From Litomosoides sigmodontis (Eukaryota > Nematoda > Chromadorea > Rhabditida > Onchocercidae), in NCBI GenBank assembly GCA_963070105.1, contig OY718806.1, positions 10,752,190 through 10,816,189 on the forward strand: a stretch of DNA of 64,000 nt, read 5' to 3'. How positions within the stretch are numbered: position 1 is the first letter of the stretch; the number at the start of each line of letters is the position of its first letter. The notes beneath the pieces were generated by a model. It searched no databases. It had not been told where the DNA came from and was given only the letters and a program-made list of their open reading frames with translations. Position numbers and translations under genes: made by a program. Of the stretch, positions 1 through 12,819 are shown piece by piece.

Positions 1-514
1 ACGATTGCTGATGCTTTAAAAGTCAGCTGAAACTACTCAGAACGAATGTCTCTGAACGAACGCCTTGATAGGCGGCGACAAAGGGACGGAGGAATGGAGA
101 AACAAAGGCTGATGAGAAACAGTGGGGAGAAGGGGGCAGTGTAATGCGGTAAATAAATGTGCCGATGACGAATTTGATTTATGATCTCTTCGAGTACCAC
201 TTTGCCGGCTCCTCCTCACGTGAGAGGCATCATGTTAACGGAGATTTTTTTTGCTTTTTGCAATTCTTTGCATTTCTCATCACCCATTTAATGCAGTCCT
301 GTAACTTCGGATGCAGTGTTCCGCATTCCGCACACACAAAAACCATATGAAAGTAAAGCACAAAAATTATGGTCGAATACTGAAATACACCATCGAACTA
401 CAAGTGCAACCTTCCCTAAGAGCTTTGTGTGACACTATTAAATTATCCTTAGCTGTGTTTCAGTTTTCACTAAATTTTAATTGCAATATCTTTTTACACT
501 CTTTATAGAATTTC

Positions 515-600
515 AGACTTCTCGGAATATGACTGACAAACAAAGGGACCGGACTCTGCAAAATAATAGTTTGCTGATGAAAGCAAGGAGACTCATCGAG
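515..600 (+). other. Candidate small 5' coding exon (possible mdl-1 first exon)
   Basis: A TTTCAG acceptor ending near 514 is followed by an ATG at about 531. A 23-codon open frame runs from it to a GAG|GTATTA donor at 600. The short peptide contains SLLMKARRLIE, which loosely resembles the Sin3-interaction helix (LLEAAxYLE) at the N-terminus of MAD proteins. The next certain mdl-1 exon needs phase 1, whereas this one ends in phase 0, so another unseen exon would be needed to join them. It could equally be chance. Confidence 0.25.
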
Positions 601-1042
601 GTATTATAAAGTGATGAAACGTTGGTTTCCAATGAAGAAGGTATTGAATCTATGAGCTTTACAGATTGCTATTGAGGACTTCACTTTTCCCTTTTGCCTT
701 ATTCATTTTCCGCGTTCTCACTCGTGTCATGCGCTACCTGTCCTTATCATAATACAAATGAAATACGCACCGCTCTCCGTTCGTTTCAGTTTGTGATCTA
801 AATATTGATTTATCGACTGTTATTAGTCTGTAATCTATTTACGTCTGTTGTCAGCCTTAAGCATCGATTTGTCATATTCGAGAAGTTGAAAATGAAATGA
901 ACATTAAGAGGAAATTGACTACTTCACTGATAGAAGGAGCCTGATGTAGTAGTACTTGAGTCATTTTTAAATTACATAAAATGGGCAGAAACTTGTGAAA
1001 CCTATGAGACGTTCAAATAATTCAAATATCAGGAAATTTGGA

Positions 1043-1073
1043 ACACACATACACACACACACACACACACACA
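1043..1073. repeat. (CA)n microsatellite
   Basis: About 30 bp of CA dinucleotides with one CATA interruption. Confidence 0.95.
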
Positions 1074-2100
1074 GCGTTCGCTCAGGCTTGAAGTCACGAA
1101 GCTTCGGTTTCATTTGCCGAAACAGTGAAAGGCTCAAAAGAGCGTTTTTATGTCTAGTTTTGCTTATTTACTTGAAATGGCTAGCAAGGTGTGGTAAATT
1201 GTTTTGCAACGTACAAACGATTATAGCTATCTTCGGAATATGGTAGCCAGATAACCGCAGCAATATGACTTCACCATGTATAACACTGTTCTTTTATCAC
1301 TCATTGGACATTGGGATGTTTTGAAGAAGGAATACCTGTCACAGTGTGATGTGAACAGATGTTAACATTGTCTGTGAAGAAATTTTCCAAGTTATTAAAT
1401 CCATTATTCATCGACGTTAACAGCTCTGTTATTCAGTTTACGTAGAATTAGCGCATTCTCTCAATGCAGTTTTTAACATTAAGTGACAGGAACAATCATG
1501 TATTTTGAAGGCAGCTCGATTCCTTCCGGTAAGCAGCTTGATGCCATTTCCATCAAAATTTATAAAGTTCGCCCTCCGTGCAAGTCTCGGAAAAAGGGAG
1601 GTCATTACGGATGCTAGCAAACGTTATCTTCTTCACCTACTTAACCGAACACTTGACTCTCCCACTTATCTAAGTCTTCTCGATATATACTTCTTTGAAC
1701 ATTATCTCATGTAAAAGATAAACACCGTGTCGTCGTGTCACGACTGCTCATTGCAACACAGTGACGGCAAGTGTAAAGTGCAGCAAACTGTAGTAGCAGT
1801 AGTAGTAGTAGACGTGAAGTCAAGAAAATCGAAAATTCTCTGAGTGCTTTTTCCGCTATCCAGCTTGCCTGTTTCATTCTATCCTTTTGCTCTTTGATGA
1901 TCTGCGCTCTTCGGCTGTTGTAGTTGCCTGAGTAGTAGTAAGAAGTGCATGTACGTGTGTATGTACAAAGCTGCCATCCAAAATACAGTGTAACAAAAGT
2001 TTCCTTTTTTAGCGTTCTTGCCGAAATAAGCTGAAGGAGATGGCCAAGCAAACGAAATAAAGAACTGAGAGCCCCCAAAAACCGCTGGCAACAAATGGGC

Positions 2101-2220
2101 CGATCGATCGATCGATCGATCGGTCAGTCGTTCAGTCAGTCAGGCAATGAATCGATCGATCTGTTGTTGATCAACCACTACCCATCATCTCATCATCATC
2201 ATCCATCCATCCATCCATCA
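2101..2220. repeat. Compound tetranucleotide repeat (GATC, CAGT, CATC, ATCC)
   Basis: Five to six self-complementary GATC units (2101-2122) pass into CAGT units and a second GATC patch. CATC and ATCC units follow at 2183-2220. The GATC run is palindromic along its whole length. Confidence 0.9.
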
Positions 2221-2420
2221 GGTTGGTGAATCAGTTAGCTAAGCGTAAGAAATGAGTCAGTGGGGAGAAAAATTACAAAAGGGGAGAAATGTTAGGAAAA
2301 AAGGGACAATGAACCTGACTAACTGGTACTGGCCAACATGTATTTCACGTGCATCTGAGGAACCCGTTTAACTGCAATTCCTCCACCTTTTCATTCCCCC
2401 GCCCTTTTCCAGTACAATAA

Positions 2421-2452
2421 TGTATACATACATACATACATACATACATACA
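2421..2452. repeat. (CATA)n microsatellite
   Basis: About seven tandem tetranucleotide units of CATA/TACA. Confidence 0.95.
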
Positions 2453-2483
2453 CCAACACACCAACGTGTACAGGGCGAATATG

Positions 2484-2623
<140 letters not shown>

Positions 2624-3483
2624 CGCTGTTGTGCCGATAAGAGCCAAAGTGCCAGCAGCAGGCACACCTACCTGTTCACAATACTTATTCAAGCGCTGCA
2701 GTTTGGAGTGAGTCGTTTTTGCATTTTGATTGTAATGTGTGGCAAAGCACTGCAACTGCTTGATTGTACCCTCTCTGTAACAGGGCACTTTTCTTTTGTG
2801 AGTGTGCGCGACGGCGGATGAGGGACGTGTCGGAAGTGCCCCAGCACTTTTCCCGGACACTTTCCAATTCACCCTTCTCAGTTTACTTATCACTTACCTT
2901 ACGAAATGTGAGCACTGACTGCGAATCCTCCCTCACCTCAGGGAACAATAAGCTTAACTAACTAGCTCTCTTCCTTCTTCGCCGCTATCCGGAGAAGTTT
3001 AATGAATGCCTTCTTGTGGAGTGCAATAGCATGGATGATTGACACTAAAGCGTCCGTTCTGGAGGGTAATTTCGCTCATTTCTACGCCGCCTTCCTGATG
3101 TGATGTGATAGTAGTAGTAGTGAAAGTTGATGGAATTACGAGGCTGCAGTGGAGTGGAGTAGAATGATCAATGGTGGATGATGATTTTCTCGTGATGTAC
3201 GTAGGTAGGTAGAGCAGCTTGCGATTTCTAATCAGAAGAAAAGGAAATGTGAGAAGCGCTGTGGCGCCTGTAGCCGAGCTGCGCCGTAGTAGGGGCATGT
3301 GCTACGCATTGCATTACAGGCTCTTGCACAACCTTACAGCTCATGTAACAAAGTTAAGATACGCCAAATATTGTTCGTCGTGAAGCGCTTACCAAGGTAC
3401 TTCTTGTGCTGCTGCGTATTAATGATGCACGCTACTGTCTCGCTTTCAACTTCAACTTTCAGTCTAATCGTGTCCTCCACTAC

Positions 3484-3580
3484 ATATATATATATATATA
3501 TATATGTGTGTGGGTTTGTGTGTATGTGTGTGTGTGTGCGTGTGTGCGTGCGTGTGTGTGCGTGTGTGTGCGTGTGTGTG
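3484..3580. repeat. Compound (TA)n-(GT)n microsatellite
   Basis: A TA run passes into GT units interrupted by GC and GGTTT, about 97 bp overall. Alternating purine-pyrimidine over the whole length could favour Z-DNA. Confidence 0.95.
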
Positions 3581-4465
3581 TTGGTACAACATTTCTAAAT
3601 ATTGTCAGTGAACAGAGATAGAAGACAAGAAAGACATCGATCATCAGCATTGTCAATTCCAAAGTCGTCGACGGTTGCTCGTAGTTATTAGTTACGAGTG
3701 AATAGCGCAATCTTTAATGCCTTATTTGCCAGCCACCACTACCGTACCGTACAACATTCCTTCTCTTCTTTTATTCTCGCACTGTTCACTGCTTTCTTTC
3801 ATTTTCATATCCGAAAACTGCCTAATTTAGGTTCCTCTTTGCATAGCAATTTGAGGTGCCTTGCACTTTCCCTTTGGCTTCTCCAAGTGCCAGTTGCAGG
3901 ATACTGATTATTAACTCGGTCGACCGCCGCAATATTCTGGAATTTCAGAAATATCAACTACGCATTGCTGTGAACGATATTCGTTGAGTACTGACGACTT
4001 TAATGCACCACAACAAATCCAAGTATTATGTTATGTTGTATGTGTGTGTATGTGTTTTAAAAATAGAAAGTATAAATGGGAGTATCAGACAGATAATGAA
4101 TTAATTTGGTTGAGGTGCGCTTTCAGGTAATTGCTCGGATGTGGATAGTTGCAAAACAGTCATCACACATAAAATGAATGAATTGAATGATCAGAAAAAC
4201 TGAGAAAACAAACAAAACAAATCCAGGTAACAACTTTTACTGCAATCAGTAGTGGCGAATTCATTTACCTTAAGAAGAGCAAAATTAAAGCCAAGGCTTC
4301 AAGTTACCCTGAATTTCATACACTCATGCGAAACAACAACAGAAAAAATTATGTAAAACTTTCACCGGGAGCAGGGCACGAATGAATACTTCAGGAGCGA
4401 GCAAAATGTCAGATTGTGGTGGTCAGATTTTCCAGACAAAGTGGTAAACATTTCGGTCAATAAAT

Positions 4466-4516
<51 letters not shown>
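4466..4516. repeat. (CA)n microsatellite
   Basis: A pure CA run of about 25 units. Confidence 0.97.
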
Positions 4517-4517
<1 letters not shown>

Positions 4518-5205
4518 TTACCTTGTGTCCGTCCCGCCGTATAAATGAACACGTCTGTGCGAAGCAAAGAGATGGAAGCAAGCACGCGACCAGTCTGTTT
4601 GAGTCTTCCGTTCCACCTTTGCAACAGCTCGCTTTCGTCGAAGCGGAATGAAGGAAGCAGCGGTTTTGCCCCAGTTGCTATTGCTGGAAATAGCAAGTTT
4701 GAGGCCACGTTGTGCTCCAAAGCCTCCTCTTCCCCCCGTGCTCATTGCTCCGTCTACTGCTGATAACTTCCATCCTTTTAACTCTGAACTTTCTCTCACT
4801 TGCTCGTTCAAGTCTCCTTTGCATTGGTGAGAAGCACTTTCTGCATTTACGGAAATGTGCATGTTTTGCAGCGTTCCGTTCTCCTCGTCTCAATAACCAA
4901 CCATTCCAAGCGAATTACTGAGATGTACACAACGAAATCGGCATGTCTTAGCACTTCTTTCCCGAGACACCGGTGAAAGCTGCCGGTTCTGTTGATTTGG
5001 TAGGACGCCGTCGGATAGCTAACACAGCAACTCCTCTCCTCTCCTCTTCCCCGCACTAGAGGTTGAATTACCACCATTACCCCTAAGTGTGGATGGACGA
5101 CTATTTAATGCGCTGAAGCGAGGAAGCTCAGAAGCATCAAATCAAACACCCATTCAGTTACAAACCATGCCGCCTTCATTAGGGAAGAAATGGGTGACAT
5201 TGGAG

Positions 5206-5209
<4 letters not shown>

Positions 5210-5249
<40 letters not shown>

Positions 5250-5254
5250 AGGGA
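5210..5254. repeat. (GA)n microsatellite
   Basis: GA units passing into GGGAGA variants. Confidence 0.95.
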
Positions 5255-5975
5255 GGATGAAGTGAGTGGAACATTCATCCCAATCGGCACACGTCATTCA
5301 TATTCACTCCCTTCATTAGCTTGAATCAATTCGAGCCATTCACTCCTTCCTTTACCATTTTAACGTCACCACTGCAGTAAACATTATTTCGCCCTTCAAA
5401 GCAGATGTAGTTGTTGACAGACCAGAGAATGTTCGAGAAGTGAACGGAATGGTTCCTGGAAGAGTGGCAACAATCTCATACTTCACTTCGATCTCTCTCA
5501 CCTCACCTACTTCTCTTATTTGTCCTTACAGAAGCCAACTGTTGTTTATAGTGGGCATCATCAACTTTGCTCCTCCATTCATGCCATATCTTTCCCCTTT
5601 TCAAAATTTTCACCAAAATTTTAAGCAAATTTAATTTTCCCAACCTCAGAGCAGCACATCTAACTTTGTCATCTAGATACCCTTATGTGACGTCCCCGGC
5701 TTCCATTAATCTCCCCTGTACTTCATCATTGTCATTTACCGTTCACTTACCCATTTCATTTCGTTTGTATGGACAACAAAGCCCCTGGTAGTAACACGAA
5801 TGAATAGCTTACATACACATACATCACTTCCACATTCTGTTGTCACTGCCGCCTTCAGCCTTCCGCCCTATCCTATCACTTCATTCCTTTATCATTCTCT
5901 CCTCCCTCTTCTTCAATTGTTTTATCTATTTTTTATAATTATTAATTACTTACTACTATTTACTGTCATCACCTT

Positions 5976-5993
5976 TATTATTATTATTATTAC

Positions 5994-6064
<71 letters not shown>

Positions 6065-6126
6065 TATTATTATTATCGTTATCGTTATTGTTATTGTTAT
6101 TGTTATTGCTATTACTATTACTATTA
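5976..6126. repeat. (ATT)n trinucleotide tract, ~150 bp
   Basis: A long TTA/ATT run that degenerates 3' into ATCGTT and ATTGTT units. Its poly-leucine translation is an artefact of the repeat. Confidence 0.95.
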
Positions 6127-6475
6127 AATTATTACTGTTAAATTACTTATTGTTAATATTAATGACAATAATTTCGAATATGTGGTGATTATGATAATCT
6201 TCCATCACCTTGGAATAAGTGCAGCTTCACCCATTCCCGTAACAGCCATTATATTGGGCGATTAATGAAAATTTGTGAGCGAAAGCAGTAGTGGTTACCC
6301 AACTTGTGCCGCAACATCATATGTACACACATACACATAAACAACACACACACACAATGATCGAGACAGACAGACACACATACAGCAGGGTCATCGTCCG
6401 AGTCCACTGCAATATGAAAAGGCGTGCAGAGTAGCAGCACATGCAATGCTCAGCGGGCAGTCACAGTCAGTCCAG

Positions 6476-6574
6476 TCAGCCAGCCATCCAGCCAGCCAGC
6501 CAGCCAGCCAACCAGCCAGCCAGCCAGCCAGTCAGTCAGCCAGCCAGCCAGCCAACCAGCCAACCAGCCAGCCA
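6476..6574. repeat. (AGCC)n tetranucleotide repeat
   Basis: About 24 AGCC units with AACC, ATCC and AGTC variants. It is open in several frames (Ser-Gln-Pro-Ala on plus, Trp-Leu-Ala-Gly on minus). The absence of any domain or splice context on either side argues against a real protein. Confidence 0.95.
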
Positions 6575-6788
6575 TCGTCACTACCGCACGGGCTCTGCCA
6601 TGCCTATGTATAATAACCAACCGCTTATACACATCCTTCATATAGTAGATGCGGAGGAGGACTGGAAACATTCTGCCAGCAGTTCCCCTGGTTGCGGTGC
6701 ACCTGCTATTGCAGGATGCACAGCCCACATTGTTTATCATTTTCTACCCCATCCTCATTTCTACGTGTGTGTGGCGTGCTCGTGTATT

Positions 6789-6793
<5 letters not shown>

Positions 6794-6835
<42 letters not shown>
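6794..6835. repeat. (GT)n microsatellite
   Basis: About 21 GT units, with further GT-rich sequence just upstream. Confidence 0.95.
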
Positions 6836-6837
<2 letters not shown>

Positions 6838-7397
6838 TATGCATTGGCATTTCCTACCTAAGACAGCCTTAATCGAGCAGTCAGGAAGGCATTGAATTGA
6901 AACCCAGCTGACTGACGGTTGTGTAAACACAGTGCTCTTTCTCAGGAATCGCAGGGAAGGAGCAATTGCCGGTAGAATGCAACAAGTTGCTCGCTATGGA
7001 GAGCGCAGCTGCTGGCCATCGGTCATCCCAAGCCAAGTCCTTGCTGTTCTAGGTTGTTGATAAGATGTTGTGATTCATGCATCCATGATTGCAAATTAGT
7101 CAACTGGATCATATACTCTGTTGTAGCGTACAGCACTGGGTGATTTTTCTGATGGATCGAAGACATTCGCCTTTCTGTTTTTCACAACTTATATCTGCCG
7201 CACAGTACATCGAGAAAGCACGAAATGTTCCGGATACCACCTGCCTGAGTATGTCTTACATTTTCCGTCATTCTGAAGAAATAAGGAGCTGAGCTTACGT
7301 AAGTGATACCGAAGCAGCAGACACTGTCATCATCCCACCTGGAGACAGTGCTTTAGTCAGCTAGCAGTTAGCACCCCATCTGCATCATATTTGCACA

Positions 7398-10024
7398 ATG
7401 TGTCACTCCCAGGGTGGTGGTTGTGGAACGAACTGGATGGATTGCATGGCAACGAATTACAGCTTCCGATTTTCTTTTCCAGTTAGCGATGAAAGCAGCG
7501 GCGATTCATTCGTGACTAAAGGGGTATTAGGACAGAGTACGACATGCTCCATTGCATCCACGTCATCGTTGGGGTGTTTGTCGGATCGAAGCTCATCAAT
7601 CCCATCTCCACGACATTTCCAGACGCCTCCACCAGAATATAGCAGGAGACATCGGCCATATCCTTCTATAAGCAATGCACGTCATAGCAGGTTAGTTTTA
7701 ACGTGTTTAAAAGGAGAAATGTAGCATTGAGAGGTACAGTCATACGCATTTGCTGCCTACCAAAACCTGCATCATTTTGGTTGACTTGCGAAGAATGCTG
7801 CTTCAACGAGAATGTGAATGTGCAATTTGATAACTTGAAGTAGCCTTACTTCATTCAACATTTTACTGCTTCCTCATTTCCCGAAGGACCGATATCATTA
7901 CGGTAAGTTGGGGCAAAGTGTGTTTTCTTTTCAGTTGCAAAAACACTAAATTTACAAAACAAAGCAAGTATGCAGTCAACTTCACATATGTTTTCGGGTC
8001 TACCTCCTCGTCCACTCCCTTCATCTGCATTTCACGTGCTTCACTGCACGCGCATTGCTACTGGCAGCACGTGTGCAAGCCGATACTCCCTTTCGTGCAA
8101 AACATTACACTCATACATACATCTTTATGACATTTGTGAAACTTGATCGAAATAAGTGTGCTCATTCATTCTTAGTTTTGCTGGTAGACGAATGCGTGGG
8201 AGTCACTCTGAGAGATTGCTCTCACTCCGATTTGGTGAACAATTAGGCAATTTTTTCCTTTTCATCTTTTCCTTACTTTTGAATTTTTTTTTGCAACTAA
8301 TTATTGCTTATTGAGCAACACATTTATTTAGGCTGCTCTTTAGCATAACCAATTTTTAGGAGTTATTGCTCACATTCTGATTCGAACAATATCAGAGGTT
8401 ATAACCTATACTTAGATAGCTACTTGAGAACGTAGACAATTAAGATGGCTGTGTCATAAGGCAAATACAAAAAAAATAAGCTCTCAGTGGGTAAGTTATC
8501 GAGGTGAATTCGATAGGTCTGCTAGATTTTCTCATTTATTTGTTCAGGGTGAGGGATCTGACAATAATCCATCATTACTGGCGAGTTGTTTGTAACTTTA
8601 CAAAGTGAAATAAGTTTTGCAGCCAGGAACATAGTACTTGGATATTATAATGATAAAATCACCAAGCATGAACATTCAAAGTCTAGTAAGTCAGAGTGAT
8701 CTGTAGAAATTCTAACGATATGTTGGGTATCTGTAGCAGTACGTACAAGTAATGCTTATGGCTCCACAGCTAATTGAAACGGATTTGATTGACTATTGCA
8801 GAAATCTCTGGCTAGACTTATGTGCAAACACCGTAATGTACAGTGCCATTGACGCGCTGCATGATCAGTTTGATAATATGTGTAAGAGATTGTACCTCAA
8901 TGGCATAAATGATAGCATAGCTGACATTATAGAAACTTCGGATTCTGGTTGTCAAGTCATTCTTGTTTATGAGTGGTAGTTGTCCAGGACTAATATTTCC
9001 TTCCCTTTCCTTTGCATGGCAGTAACTCTATGCTAAAGAAGGTTGTATCTCACGCTTTTTAAGACACCTACTTCATACGCTTATTTACATTTTGCATTGC
9101 AGAGCCGCTCACAATGAACTGGAAAAAACACGTCGTGCTAATCTTCGCGGATATTTGGATAACTTGAAGGATATCGTTCCTCCAAGTTCCGACAATGCTC
9201 GTAATACGACTCTCTCTTTACTAACTCGTGCTAGAGATTATATTTTGGTTAGTTTATCATTCTCTTCATTATCGTACGATGAAGTAACAATTGTTGTAAA
9301 CTGCTTAAATAACCAGATGAATTAGACAATTTCTGTAGCGTCCTCAGTAAAAACGCCACTACAAACTGTCCCTTCGATAGATGTGTCCTGCATTCCATTT
9401 CGCTGGCCACGTTTGTTGTAGCTGCCTATGTCCCCTTGCTTCTGTAGTTGGGACGGATTCGGGTACGACATTTTGAAAATGTCATGTTATTATTATTTAT
9501 TGTTGTTATTATTATTTCTATTGTTGTTGTTGTTATTGCTATTTGTTATTGTTATTACTATCATTGTAACTGAATATTGTTATTGTTGGTTTTTAGTGAT
9601 AACAGTTAATAGTTTTCAGGAATTGGACAGACTTGTAAAAAATGCGGAAGACAGGAAGCAGCAGTTAGAAAAGCATCATTCGGCTTTGCGACTGATGCTA
9701 GAAGGTTTGCACCCTGAAAAGGCACTACTAACACAGGAATCCCGTTCGGAAAGCGCAAGTACCATCTCAGCAGTTGACGATAGCGATTATGGTCCTCTGT
9801 CATCATCTGCCTCTTCCTCTTCTTCACTGACATTTTCTGACAACACTTCATGCTTTGACTTCGGTTCTAAATTGTCAGTTTCGTCAGATAACTCGTCACT
9901 GGTTAGCTCTCCTGTTCAGTCATATCCTCCATTCGATCCTTATCTCAACGGACTGCTTCCAGCATTGCCGTTGTGTTATCCCCGTATTTCTATGTATCCT
10001 TACCTCGATGTGCAGCCCCTGTGA
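7398..10024 (+). CDS. mdl-1: MAD/MXD-like bHLH-zipper transcriptional repressor, 3 exons
   Basis: Exons 7398-7690, 9103-9247 and 9620-10024 join in phase to about 280 residues. Exon 2 carries a basic region and first helix ([16 protein letters not shown]) that is the signature of MAD-family proteins, with the His-Asn-Glu-Arg set that reads E-boxes. The second helix (residues ~123-145) and a zipper-like coiled coil ([17 protein letters not shown]) follow. The C-terminal ~90 residues are rich in Ser and then Pro/Tyr. MAD proteins pair with MAX and recruit Sin3/HDAC to repress E-box genes in the nucleus. The ATG at 7398 keeps the frame open. However, a strong TTTTCCAG acceptor at 7482 lies inside this exon, so the true start may be an upstream exon carrying the Sin3-binding helix, which is missing here. 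The family assignment is firm; the N-terminus is not. Confidence 0.85.
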
Positions 10025-10968
10025 TTATGTGATATTGTTACCCTTCCCCTGTTGCTATTTTTAGATATAACGTCAATCAGTCTTTCATGGTATTTTCCGG
10101 GAACATTCGAATTCAGTGAGCACTCATAATGAGCTGCAATTTAAATGATCCAAAATTTTTGAAGTTTATTTTCAGCCGATGATTATAGGAACGGCAATTG
10201 CTTAGTTCATGCAGCAACGAATTGATGATGATAGCTATGTTTGTAGCTTATTTTTCTTATGTGATGACAATTATTATACACTGTTTTTAATATTCGTGTT
10301 GTTTGTGAAATATAACTTTAAACATCAATGACAGTTTCTGCGCCTCGCTAGCATCCATAATATTTATGCTCTTTTGAATATGGGAAATTTCAGCAGAAAG
10401 TTATCTGAATCTAAAAGTCACAGGCATGCATTGTTGGAAGGTTACTGTGATTCTCAGAAATGTATTAAGGTTCCAAACTCGGTTGAGCGAGTAACAATCA
10501 GCTCATCTGTCATTGAATGGAGAACGATGGGGAAGCAAGATTTCACAATTTATTTTGGAGAATTGGATATGAAGCTAAAAACTGCAATTGAAGTTTTTTG
10601 TGGTTAGGAATTCATCTTCCCTCACTTTTTGGATATGTAATCTCCCGCACTAAATTGAAGCAGTTCATTCATGTTGTCGTAAGCCTCTATAGTTTCGTTT
10701 AGTTGAATTAAAATGAAGTGAATGGCCTCAAATGCGGTGGTCTTGCTTGGCCTTTGAATCTGACCTCTATTCAGAAAGAGTAATCCAAGAGATCCCATAA
10801 AGCAAACTCTTCGAAAATAACATTCCGCCCTCAGGATGAAGACGTGGTAGACATAGAAATTTAATTACAAAGGTCATCTCAATTTAACGACATTGAGATA
10901 TCGGAATGAATGTGGGTTTATGGACCTCTGTTTCAAACTTCATTCATCCAATGACAGCAGTAACATCC

Positions 10969-11013
<45 letters not shown>

Positions 11014-12819
11014 AGTCACCGGAACAATGAACGGACAGGTAGATCCCGTTTACTCCCTCCACGCAACAACTCCAGAAGTACTATCTCAAATACGCAAGTA
11101 TTCATATTCAATACATACTAGTAACACTTAGTATTTAAATGCTCAAGTATTATCTCAAAAAGGATGCAACAGTAAATTGTGGCGGATTCAAACTGATTCA
11201 GTGATCACTTGCAATTACCATATTTGCAAATTTAAATCACTGTCTCTCTCATATCCCATTTTCTGTACATTTAGCTGGTTAAAATGAGTGATACCTAACT
11301 GGTAATGCGGACATCCATTTCCGCAGCTCCTACAGTTATCACAATTGGCCTTTAACCTTAACGTGTTCTTTTATTATTGTTCATATTCATTATGAAAAGT
11401 ATAGTCATACAGTTTCAAAAAATGTTCAGTTTAATTGGATTAAAGCAAATCATTACGAGCTGTAACTTGTAAATATCCAGGGAATTTATGCGTGACTGTG
11501 GTCTTGGGAAATGATGGACGGACAGTTCCTTCTTGTATGAGACATTCCTCACAACTCCTGCTTTATCTTTTTCCTGGACTAATGCACTCTCGAGCCAAAA
11601 TTTCACTTCATTTTTTGAAATGTTTTGTAGTTATTACCCCTTCACAACCCCTACCACCCTCCCTCTCATATAAGTATGTGAATAATTTCATCAATTCTTT
11701 CCGAGGACCTCTTACTTTCCCATTCAGTTAGATATATATTGATATATATTTAACGCTGAGTATTAAAGGCCAGAAAATCGGATGAGATACAAAATGATTA
11801 CCGTGACCGCTTTATCGTACCGGCCCACACCTCGTTTATCACTCTGCCTTTCCTCCCTAATTGTATGCCTGTTTTATTTTAACCGCATGGATATACTTCT
11901 ATCAATGAAAACTATCTCTACCACTGTTAACAAATGTTAATTTTGTATACACTGTATCTTAATCATTATTCAGAACTTTTGGAGCGGCTGCTAGAACACT
12001 GCTTCCGTACGCAATTGTAAATGGAGAAACTGCTATTATTCCAATTTTATTGCTACAATAATTTCTGAATGTACATCTGGTGATAAAGCAGGCGTCACAC
12101 GCGTGCTTCCGATTATATCCTTCCTGTCACTGGAACATAAAAATGACCTTATCGTACATTGTTAAGTAGCAAGAATTCGTGACCTGAGTTGCGCTTAAAT
12201 AATTCAAAAACCAGTTACCGCTGAGAGAACTTTGTTCTGGTGGACGTCTGCACAATGCAGCATTCATTTGTACAAAAATTATCGACAATTTAACCTTTGC
12301 TTAGCTTGAATATTAGATCACTTGTTCAGATGGAAATATTTTGATGGAAGGATAGACACTATGCCTGGAGATTTCTCATTTATATACCTCATAGATAATC
12401 TTTTTTTTGTCTGCAAATCACTGCTGCTTCGGAAGATTTGATTTCACTAAGCTTTCAGAAAGTGTGTTTGAACAAACTTTTCTGTAGTTTTAGAAATTGT
12501 ACATAGTACATTCTTTCCTGGAAATTTGGTTCAGTTTTACATGTAAGCAAACAAAGCTTCCCAACATCCAAACATTCATTTGTAGCCTCGAAGATAACTA
12601 TACCTTCACTCTATAAGCATGATTTAAACCTCAAATGCTCACTTGAAGGAAACTCTACAATATCGTATTTCATATAGCGAAACTCCTTAAAAACAATACA
12701 ATAACTCTGTGGAAATGTTTCTAGCTTTCAAACCTTTTTAATGCACATTTTTATATTTCTTAAAAATTTTCTATCTGTTTCTTCCTTCAAATTTGTCCAG
12801 GTTGAGATCAAATTAAACG
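10025..12819. other. Intergenic region between convergent mdl-1 and dpy-19
   Basis: The two genes face each other across this 2.8 kb, so it should hold both 3' untranslated regions. A 77-codon frame (10374-10607, plus) has no recognisable motif and is probably chance. A (TA)n tract lies at 10976-11009. I see nothing else. Confidence 0.6.
10976..11009. repeat. (TA)n microsatellite
   Basis: A pure alternating TA run of about 17 units. Confidence 0.95.

Noticed and set aside
8752..8979. 75-codon frame in the mdl-1 intron
   Set aside because: No similarity to MAD proteins. The flanking exons join perfectly in phase without it.
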